Below, piece after piece: positions 12,501 through 23,551 of a stretch of DNA of 64,000 nt. A model generated the notes under the pieces. The model was not told the origin of the DNA and searched no databases. It worked only from the letters and a program-made list of their open reading frames with translations. The stretch spans positions 73,905,546 to 73,969,545 of the forward strand of contig NC_069125.1 of NCBI RefSeq assembly GCF_026914265.1, in the 5' to 3' direction. Within the stretch, counting starts at the first letter, position 1. Each line of letters starts with the position of its first letter. Position numbers and translations under genes: made by a program. The DNA is from Mya arenaria. Its lineage: Eukaryota; Mollusca; Bivalvia; Myida; Myidae.

Positions 12501-15500
12501 TGTGTGGGATGGCCATGTACGTGAATGTTGGAGTGTCGCTTGAGAGGAAACTGCCCGTGTAATGGCGTGTGTGGTATGGACATGTACGTGAATGTTGGAG
12601 TGTCGCTTGAGAGAAAACTGCCCGTGTACTGGCGTGTGTGGGATGGCCATGTACGTGAATGTTGGAGTGTCGCTTGAGAGGGAACTGCCCGTCTACGTGT
12701 GTGGGATGGCCATGTACGTGAATGTTGGAGTGTCGCTTGAGAGCGAACTGCCCGTCTACGTGTGTGGGATGGCCATGTACGTGAATGTTGGATTGTCGTG
12801 TGAGAGGAAACTGCCCGTGTAAGTATGTGGGATGGACATGTACGTGAATGTTGGAGTGTCGCTTGAGAGGAAACTGCCCGTGTACTGGTGTGTGTGGGAT
12901 GGACATGTACGTGAATGTTGGAGTGTCGCTTGAGAGCGAACTGCCCGTCTACGTGTGTGGGATGGCCATGTACGTGAATGTTGGATTGTCGTGTGAGAGG
13001 AAACTGCCCGTGTAAGTATGTGGGATGGACATGTACGTGAATGTTGGAGTGTCGCTTGAGAGGAAACTGCCCGTGTACTGGTGTATGTGGGATGGACATG
13101 TACGTGAATGTTGGATTGTCGTGTGAGAGGAAACTGCACGTGTACTGGCGTGTGTGGGATGGACATGTACGTGAATGTTGGAGTGTCGTTTGAGAGGAAA
13201 CTGCCCGTGTACTGGCGTGTGTGGGATAGCCATGTACGTGAATGTTGGAGTGTCGCTTGAGAGAAAACTGCCCGTGTACTGGTGTATGTGGGATGGACAT
13301 GTACGTGGATGTTGGAGTGTCGTGTGAGAGGAAACTGCCCGTGTACTGGCGTGTGTGGGATGGACATGTACGTGGATGTTGGAGTGTCGTGTAAGAGGAA
13401 ACTGCCCGTGTACTGGCGTGTGTGGGATGGACATGTACGTGAATGTTGGAGTGTCGTGTGAGAGGAAACTGCCCGTGTAAGTATGTGGGATGGACATGTA
13501 CGTGAATGTTGGAGTGTCGCTTGAGAGAAAACTGCCCGTGTACTGGCGTGTGTGGGATGGCCATGTACGTGAATGTTGGAGTGTCGTTTGAGAGGAAACT
13601 GCCCGTGTACTGGCGTGTGTGGGATGGACATGTACGTGAATGTTGGAGTGTCGTGTGAGAGGAAACTGCCCGTGTACTGGCGTGTGTGGGATGGCCATGT
13701 ACGTGAATGTTGGAGTGTCGCTTGAGAGAAAACTGCCCGTGTACTGGCGTGTGTGGGATGGACTAGTACGTGGATGTTGGAGTGTCGTGTGAGAGGAAAC
13801 TGCCCGTGTAATTATGTGGGATGGACATGTACGTGAATGTTGGAGTGTCGCTTGAGAGGAAACTGCCCGTGTAAGTATGTGGGATGGACATGTACGTGAA
13901 TGTTGGAGTATCGTTTGAGAGGAAACTGCCCGTGTACTGGCGTGTGTGGGATGGCCATGTACGTGAATGTTGGAGTGTCGCTTGAGAGAAAACTGCCCGT
14001 GTACTGGCGTGTGTGGGATGGCCATGTACGTGAATGTTGGAGTGTCGCTTGAGAGAAAACTGCCCGTGTACTGGCGTATGTGGGATGGCCATGTACGTGA
14101 ATGTTGGAGTGACGCTTGAGAGAAAACTGCCCGTGTACTGGCGTGTGTGGGATGGCCATGTACGTGAATGTTGGAGTGTCGCTTGAGAGAAAACTGCCCG
14201 TGTACTGGCGTGTGTGGGATGGCCATGTACGTGAATGTTGGAGTGTCGCTTGAGAGAAAACTGCCCGTGTACTGGCGTGTGTGGGATGGCCATGTACGTG
14301 AATGTTGGAGTGTCGCTTGAGAGAAAACTGCCCGTGTACTGGCGTATGTGGGATGGCCATGTACGTGAATGTTGGAGTGTCGTGTGAGAGGAAACTGCCC
14401 GTTTAAGTATGTGGGATGGACATGTACGTGAATGTTGGAGTGTCGTTTGAGAGGAAACTGCCCGTGTACTGGCGTGTGTGGGATGGCCATGTACGTGAAT
14501 GTTGGAGTGTCGCTTGAGAGAAAACTGCCCGTGTACTGGCGTGTGTGGGATGGCCATGTACGTGAATGTTGGAGTATCGTTTGAGAGAAAACTGCCCGTG
14601 TACTGGCGTATGTGGGATGGACATGTACGTGAATGTTGGAGTGTCGTTTGAGAGGAAACTGCCCGTGTACTGGCGTGTGTGGGATGGCCATGTACGTGAA
14701 TGTTGGAGTGTCGCTTGAGAGAAAACTGCCCGTGTACTGGCGTGTGTGGGATGGACATGTACGTGAATGTTGGAGTGTCGCTTGAGAGGGAACTGCCCGT
14801 CTACGTGTGTGGGATGGACATGCACGTGGATGTTGGAGTGTCGATTGAGAGGGAACTGCCCGTATAAGTATGTGGGATGGACATGTACGTGAATGTTGGA
14901 GTATCGATTGAGAGGAAACTGCCCGTGTAAGTATGTGGGATGGTCATGTACGTGAATGTTGGAGTGTCGCTTGAGAGGAAACTGCCCGTGTAAGTATGTG
15001 GGATGGACATGTACGTGAATGTTGGAGTGTCGCTTGAGAGGAAACTGCCCGTGTACTGATGTGTGTGGAATGGACATGTACGTGAATGTTGGAGTGTCGT
15101 GTGAGAGGAAACTGCCCGTGTAAGTATGTGGGATGGACATGTACGTGAATGTTGGAGTGTCGTTTGAGAGGAACTGCCCGTGTAAGTATGTGGTATTGCC
15201 ATGTACGTGTCGCTTGAGAGGAAACTGCCCGTGTACGTGTGTGGGATGGCCATGTACGTGAATGTTGGAGTGTCGCTTGAGAGAAAACTGCCCGTGTACG
15301 TGTGTGGGATGGCCATGTACGTGAATGTTGGAGTGTCGCTTGAGAGGAAACTGCCCGTGTAAGTATGTGGGATGGCCATGTACGTGAATGTTGGAGTGTC
15401 GTGTGAGAGGAAACTGCCCGTGTAAGTATGTGGGATGGCCATGTACGTGAATGTTGGAGTGTCGCTTGAGAGAAAACTGCCCGTGTACTGGCGTGTGTGG

Positions 15501-18500
15501 GATGGCCATGTACGTGAATGTTGGAATGTCGCTTGAGAGGAAACTGCCCGTGTACTGGCATGTGTGGAATGGCCATGTACGTGAATGTTGGAATGTCGCT
15601 TGAGAGGAAACTGCCCCTGTACTGGCATGTGTGGGATGGACATGTACGTGAATGTTGGAGTGTCGCTTGAGAGGAAACTGCCCGTGTAAGTATGTGGTAT
15701 GGCAATGTACGTGAATGTTGGAGTGTCGCTTGAGAGGAAACTGCCCGTGTACGTGTGTGGGATGGGTATGCAAGGGTATGGCACGAACGAATGTGTTTGG
15801 TGTTGTAGGGGGTAGGCATTCATAAGTGTCGGGTGATCAGGGTGTGGGCATGTACGTGTGTATTTGGGGATGTGCACGTGTGTTGGATGATGTGGGGGGG
15901 GGGCAAGCACGAGTGTATCGGTGATGATGGGCTGGGAATGTACGTCTGAGTTGGGGGATGTGCATGTGTGTTTGGTGTTATGGTTGGTGGGCATGCACGT
16001 GTGTGCTGGGTGTTGTGGGGAATGGGTCTGTTAGTGTGTGTTTGGTGGTGTGGGGGATGGACGTGTGTGTTTTGCATATTGTGGGGAATGCGTGTGCACG
16101 TGTGTTGGGTGTTGTAGGGAATGGGCATGAAAATGTGTGTTGGGTGTTGTTGGGAATGGACTTACACCTGTGTGTCGGTTGTTAATGGGGATGGACGTGC
16201 ACGTGTGTGCTGGTTGTTGTGGGGGGACGGGTGTGCACGTGTGTGTGCGGGAGTGCACGTGTGTGCTGGGTGTTGTGGGGGGACGGGTGTGCACGTGTGT
16301 GCTGGGTGTTGTGGGGGGACGGATGTGCACGTGTGTGCTGGGTGTTGTGGGTAATTAGCATGCACGTGTGTATTGGCCGTTGCTGTGGATTGACGTGCAC
16401 GTGTGTAATGTGTGTTTTGTTGTTTATTGGTGTGCACGTGTGTGTTGGCTGTTTTGGTGGATGGCCTTGCACGAGTGCAGAGTGTAGGATGTTGGATAAG
16501 CGTGTGCGTGCAGAAGTTGGAAGGGTTTGGCAGGTGTGTAAGTCAGGGATGGGTCGCCTGTTTGCTAGTAACGAGTCTGTAGACACCATTTTGAAAAGCA
16601 ATTAGAAAGTGCCCCAGGTCGGACCCAAACCCACGTCCTTCAATGTGAGAAGTGGACGCCTATATTACTACACTACTGGGTGAGTGATTACCTGCCACTG
16701 GTCGAGGAGCTGAGATACCTTATTCTTTTGGTGGACGGCCTCCAACAGCTGATGGTTGAGCACAATCGTCTCGTACCGAGCTGCCTGTAACTCCTTCTCT
16801 AGGCTGTACTTTCTGTGCACAAACAAAATATGTTTAAGGTGAAACAGTTCTTTGAATACGTGGACTGAAATGTATCTAAATATATCAGGACCGGGTTTTT
16901 TAGATGCATATTACGGCATAAGCAGTTAGTATATACAAAAGTACTACGTATAAGACGGCATTTGCAGAGCTCACCTCTCAATGGCAGCGTCCCTCTCGCG
17001 GCGCGCGTGTCGGAGGAGAGCCATGGCGCTGTACGCTTGCGGCTTAGCGGCGTCCGGTGCCATTAGTTCCTGCAGCCGATCCCGCTGGCTCGACAACACT
17101 CGGATATCCTCGTGCTGGGAGGTAACCTGCAAACATTCACTAAATTGTAGGGATGCAAACGAATATTCGATCGAACGTTTGATATTCGAATGTCAAAATC
17201 GGTATTCGAATATTCGATGGGTTTTTTTATAAAAAAATAAACCGTTTTTGCCTTCACCTGTGTTGTTGTATTTAATCGCTTGTCTTGTTTTTACAACGAT
17301 TGATCCCTATTGCCAGAGGTGTGAACGTGATGACTACATACACGCGTCATATAAGGGACACATCGTCAGGGACTATAAGCAGTACCCGTAATTTTACAAA
17401 AACTGGCTATTAGACAAGTAACATCAAACAAGTTTCAATAAGTTTCAATTCAGTAAATTTTAATGACCATACAAATAAAGGATATATAGAATCAGCTACC
17501 AAAGTGGTGTCATGGCTGCCAATTAAGCTCAAATCGCCATAATGATATGAATTACATGTGCTAGGTATGTGCTCTAAACTGTTTTCCATCTTTCATTATA
17601 ATTTTCGTGCTTTGAAATGTAACTGTATAGAATAGCGTTTTATGACATTGTTGTACAATGGATTCTCGTCCATGTTTTATATGAGTTAAAATTCAGGGTT
17701 ATTTTAGTGTTATTATGGAACTAATTCCCGAGTAGGTTTGGATTTTCCATAGTTATGCGCGTCCTACAGAACGACCTTCCGTTGGTGCATCACGACATTC
17801 AACAGGGAAGTTACGATTATGGCATTGTTTACAAATATGAATGGTTTTGAATTGAAATAAATTTTGGATTTTGTTTGTTCAGAATATTTTGTTGGATTTA
17901 TTTTCGGTAAAGGGGGATTTCAGAGGATATTTTTTGGAAAAATCAGCGTCCGTCGCTTGTGCCAGCTATAAGTGTAGCGAATGTTTATAGTTTACTAAAA
18001 CTTCTGAAATATTCATTTTGGTAATCGAATATTCGAATATTCGATCGAAAGAATTATCGAATATTCGAATATCAATTTTGCCATTCGTTTGCATCCCTAC
18101 TAAATTGTGTCTGTTTGGATTGCCTCCCTGTATTTTGCAGTATTATTTTAATATTATACAAACATTGAAGACAACTGCGACTTGTGACGTCTGATACCAT
18201 TTTTGTTTCCAAGTGTAAAATAGGTTTTTGCCATAAACACAATATAACTATAAAAAGTATAAATGATTTATACGCGAGTGAAAAAAAACACGATTGTTTT
18301 CGAATACAGTACAATATTTTCGTTCTTTAAATATAACCACCGAATGTTGTGTGGTTATACATGAATATACAAAAGACGAAAATATATGAAGTATATCAAT
18401 TCAATTCATTGCATTGTTTGTAAATGTATGATTTTCTAAACAGTAAACCGGGTTAACCTTTTTGACTTTATTTCAAAATAAAATAATGCCGTGGTTTGCA

Positions 18501-21500
18501 TTGGCATGCGTAAGTATTGACTTCTAATGGTGATGTACTATATTGTCCTCCTGATTACAGGATTTCGGTGGTTCGAACATATAGAATTACTTTTACTAAT
18601 GTTCTTCACATTAGTCTCCGATTTTAGAGCACATGCATTGATCCTTTACGATTTCATTTCATCATTTTATGATCTAAAATACCGCTGAGTATATGTTTGT
18701 TTGCGAACACCATTTCTTAAGAATCTCACAAAAGGAAAATATCGATCGCATGTAAGGCTCAAACCTGCAAACTAAATCAGGTTTAGAAGTCCAACATCTT
18801 AACCCGTGTATGTGATTTACTAAGGCTGTATATTATATATATACTTGAACAGCATCTCCGCTCGAACGCCGAAACTTGAGTACCAGGAATATGTATATAT
18901 GCAGTAAACAAGAGAGGAGGTGAGTTTTACCTGATGAGACAGTTCGGTTATTTTAAAGTTTTTTTGTTGCAGGTGGATGTCGCGGGCGTCCATCTGGTGG
19001 CGGATGTTGTCGAGACTGGCACGGCAGGAAGTCAGGTCCGCCTCGAGCTGCTCCACGCGCCCCTGCAGCCGTCCCATCTCCTCCAACTGGCCCGCCTGCG
19101 TCTGAAGAATACATACCGGTAATACAATTATGAATCTGATATGGATTTTAATTTCATCCTAAAACTATGATGTAGAAACATTAAGAGGCCGTGGTTTAAT
19201 ATATTTTCAGTATCTTAAATTATGAGCATTCTTCAGCCAAATACTATTATAAAATGGCCTGCTTTTTTAAATGGCATGTTATGGATGGCAAGTCATATAC
19301 CTGGTTGGCTCGCTCTATGGCGCCGCGGACGGTCACCTGCAGCTCCTCCACCACGTCATTCAAGCTGTCCGTGTCCGCGGATCCAGTGGACACCTCCTCC
19401 TCCTCCCCTGACTCCCCGCACCGCTCACCCATCTGTTGCCGTATCTCCCGGCAGATATGTCGCAACTTGTGGTATGCCTGCAGGATCTCCGCCTCCATCT
19501 AAATTCACATGATCACATCGGGCATAGAAAACGTTACTCGGTAAAATCATACTTTATTTTATTTGATACGACTACAAAATCATGGCATTATAAAATACAT
19601 AAACAGACAATAGACGAAATAACGTCCCGGTATTTCATGCACTCAGGTAGCACTGGGTCGGGTACATAATACGGACACAAGTTGTCAATATAAATATGCC
19701 TAGTTGTAGGTTTTGCTGTCTGTTGAAAGTATCCTTTCCGTTTATGATTAAACGTCAATTCTGCGCTTGATGACATCAACTGGCCACAGGAGCTTTCGCA
19801 GCTGTATAAAAGTCGTCCACAATAATCAGTAAATGTCTTAAAACCTTTAAATATTTATGCTCGGTAATAAACAAGCAATTACTGGGCTATCACAAACAAT
19901 GGTTGACTGATTGTTCACTTACATCTGCGTCCTTCTGTCGGTTCGGTCGATAACGCTGCCTGGCGTCTTCTCCGAAACTCCGGTCAACGTGCTGTGTAGG
20001 TGAGTGTGACGTCATCACAAAGTCGACGTCGTCGTCGTCACATTCAACGTCGTCTTCTCCGAACATGCTTGGAGGGTACTAAATTTACCCAAGACAGAGT
20101 GTAAAAAGATGACGTCATCTCAGATGGCGAAACTTGTACAACTTGAATTACAACACCCTTGAAAATGTACCTCATGGTCAGTATAGATTTAGAAGTGCGG
20201 GTACTTGTTAGCATAAATACACTGAGTATGGGCAAATATTATAACGCATTCTTTTTTTATTTCGTTTTGTTCATGGTAATAATTTCATTTCAAAACTTGC
20301 ACTGTATATCATAAAGGCATCCCTTCCATAATACACGCTTACTTGGTTTATGGGCGAGTCTGTTGCCATGGCGACTTCGTTATTTCCCGAGAGCTGTGCG
20401 AGTTCCGTGAAGAGCGTCATGGAGTGGCCGCTGCTGTTGGATGCCTTCTCAGTCAGGGAGTCCACCTGACCCAGCAGGTGCTCGTTCCGCTCCGTCAACT
20501 CGCGCACCTCCGCGTCCTTCCGCTCCAACTGACAACAACAGACAGCAGTGTTAAGTAAAGTGTCTTGTAGTATTTTATAAAGTTCTAAAGTAAAAGAAAA
20601 TGATCTGCAGTATGTATCTTTTACCTCAAAGTTGGTGATCTTATTTTCATTAGTTTTAGTCTGAATATGGAAGTAAAATTTATAACTCTCAGCATGTATA
20701 TCGAGGATAGCGGATGAATCTTGGAAATCTCTGCCAACACATTTATGATTGTATGCATGAGTTACCACAAAAAGATAATTAAGATAATTAAATTACTAAA
20801 GCTAGAGGTGTTAATGGATTGTTTAGGTTGTCAAAACTTCCTTTCAGCAAGTTTCAGAGTTTAATAAAAAAATAGTAAAAAATCAAACACACACGAGTAG
20901 TATGGTCATTGAAATAAACAATTAGCAAATGACATGCTGCGGATACCTTAGCTACGTTAACTAGATACCTTAGTTACATGGACTGATTACCTAACTAACG
21001 TGTATTGTCTAATTAGTTAAGTGATCTGGATACCTTAGTTACGTATACTTGATACCTGAGTGACGTGTAGTAGAAACCTTAGGTAGTTGTACTAGATACC
21101 TTAGTAACGTGGATTGGCTACCTTCGTAACATGTACTAGATACCTTAGTAACGTGGACTGGCCACCTTCGTAACGTGTACTTGATACCTTAGTAACGTGG
21201 ACTGGCTACCTTCGTAACGTGTACTTGATACCTTAGTAACGTGGATTGGCTACCTTCGTAACATGTACTAGATACCTTAGTAACGTGGACTGGCCACCTT
21301 CGTAACGTGTACTAGATACCTTAGTAACGTGGACTGGCCACCTTCTTAACGTGTACTAGATACCTTAGTAACGTGGACTGGCCACCTTCGTAACGTGTAC
21401 TAGATACCTTAGTTACGTGGACTGGCTACCTTCGTACATGTACTAGATACCTTAGTAACGTGGACTGGCTACCTTCGTAACGTGTACTTGATACCTTAGT

Positions 21501-23474
21501 AACGTGGATTGGCTACCTTCATAACGTGTACTAGATAACTTAGTAACGCGGACTGGTTACCTTCGTAACGTGTACTGGCTTCCTTTGTAACGTGTACTTG
21601 TTACCTTAGTAACGTAGACTGGCTACCTTCGTAACGTGTACTAGATACCTTAGTAACGCGGAATGGCTTCTTTCGTAACGTGTACTAGTTTTCTAAGTAA
21701 TGTATACTGGCTTCCTTTGTAACGTGTACTTGATACCTTAAGCTTAGTAAAGTGGACTGGCTACCTTCGTAACGTGTACTTGATACCTTTGTAAAGTGTA
21801 CAAGATACCTTAGTAACGCGGACTGGCTACCTTCGTAACGTGTACTAGTTATTTAAGTAACGTGGACTGGCTACCTTCGTAACATGTACTAGATACCTTA
21901 GTAACGTAGATTGGCTACCTTCGTAACGTGTACTAGATATCTTATTAACGCGGACTGGTTACCTTCGTAACGTGTACTAGATACCTTAGTAACGTGGACT
22001 GGCTACCATCGTAACGTGTACTAGATACCTTATTAACGCGGACTGGCTACCTTCGTTACGTGTACTTGATACCTTAGTAACGCGGACTGGCTACCTTCGT
22101 AACGTGTACTAGATACCTTAGTGACGCGGACTGGCTACATTCATAACGTGTACTCCATACCTAAGTAACGTGGACGGGCTACCTTCTTAACGTCTACTAG
22201 AAACCTTAGTAAGGCGGAGGTACCTTCGTAACGTGTACTAGATACCTTAGTAACGTGGGCTGGCTATCTTTGCTACGTGGACCCGATATCTTAGTTTCGT
22301 GTACTAGATATCTAATTTGCGTGAACTGGATACATTAATTATGTGGACTGGATGCATTAGTTATGTGGACTTGATACATTAGTTATGTTGACTGGATACC
22401 TTAGTTACGTGGACTAGATTCCTTAGTTGCGTTAACTTGATATCCTTAGTTATGTGTACTGGATACCTTAGTTCTTTGGACTAGATTAATTAGCGCCGTA
22501 GACTTGATACCTTAGGTACTTAGTTACACACATTTTAACAATAATAACAACTGTTTTGCTATTATCCGAACAGAAAAAAGTAACAGAACAGAACAGAACA
22601 AAGCATGCATTTAACTTAATGATGTACAGCTCATCGGCGTCATCATATTCATGTTTAGTGTTTAACAGGGATGGCTGGCCTCTTTCACACATCAAAATTT
22701 AAAACAGAAATTGTAAACTAGCTGTTTATTCAACATGACCGTTTTTATCCCTTCAACTTAATGCACTTAGAAAGGTACGAAAAACTGCTGTACAATGATC
22801 GTTTATGACACAATTACCGCCACATTTAGCAGTAATCGTCCTATTCAGCAGGAACGAGAATCTTGCCGGAAAAGAAGACGCAAGACACCCACCTGCTCCT
22901 CCAACTCCTGGCGCCGCCTTTCCAGCACACGGACGCGGTCCTGTGTCTCCTCTAGGGCGCTCACCGCCGCCTCCCGCTCCTCCGTCACACGCTCCAACTG
23001 ACGCTCAGCCGTCCGCCGTCCCTCTGTCAGTGAAAACACCTGTAGTGGGATAACCGAAAAATTCTGGAGATAACAAGTATTGCATTGAAAGTGTCTGTTG
23101 ACGTTTGACTTGGAAGATTGATCATATATATGATGTAGCTTTGAAAATTTGAAAAATCATATTTTCTTCAATTGCATATTGTATAATGGATATTAAAATG
23201 TCTTTATTGGTTTCATCACAACCTTTAACGGGGTTCACTCAGTGCCTTTAATCACAGGCAGTGCCTTTAATAACATATACCAAGGTAAGACCACTCTGAC
23301 GTTTTCAGACATTGAGCAGTAGGAGTACAAATCTGTTTTTGTGTCCTTTGAGCATATTTTGTTGGGTATCAACGAAACGATTTCGTGTATCCTTTGGGGA
23401 TTGTATGGGTTTTTTTACCATACACCACAAGTGTTTGAAGAACCTTCGTCTTGTCTTGTACATATGTATATACA

Positions 23475-23551
<77 letters not shown>

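Larger units (their letters stand above)
3920..15765. repeat. Giant 67/63-bp minisatellite filling the last BICDL1 intron
   Basis: About 11.8 kb of head-to-tail units, roughly 180 copies at 63-67 bp each. The long unit (67 bp) runs GAATGTTGGAGTGTCGTTTG, AGAGGAAACTGCCCGTGTAC, TGGCGTGTGTGGGATGGCCA, TGTACGT. The short unit (63 bp) replaces GTACTGGCGTGTGTGG with GTAAGTATGTGG or GTACGTGTGTGG. A CCATGTACCGGTGTG variant clusters at 4300-5300 and again at 7400-8050. Short units dominate the middle and right of the array, so homogenisation is local. The minus strand is almost free of stop codons in all three frames, which produces very long but non-biological open frames. Confidence 0.95.

Noticed and set aside
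3854..13631. Very long minus-strand open frames (up to 961 codons) and shorter plus-strand ones over the 67/63-bp array
   Set aside because: All three frames are open together, unit length does not preserve frame, there are no splice or start features, and the block lies inside a BICDL1 intron.
3920..15765. Direct-repeat array resembling CRISPR
   Set aside because: Units are contiguous with no unique spacers, and the genome is eukaryotic.
15820..16605. His/Thr/Pro-rich and Cys/Val/Gly-rich frames on both strands
   Set aside because: Translations of a GT-rich degenerate minisatellite; no coding signal.
16611..16682. Functional tRNA-Val gene
   Set aside because: The acceptor stem is only partly paired and the D-arm is short, so it fits a SINE head or pseudogene better.
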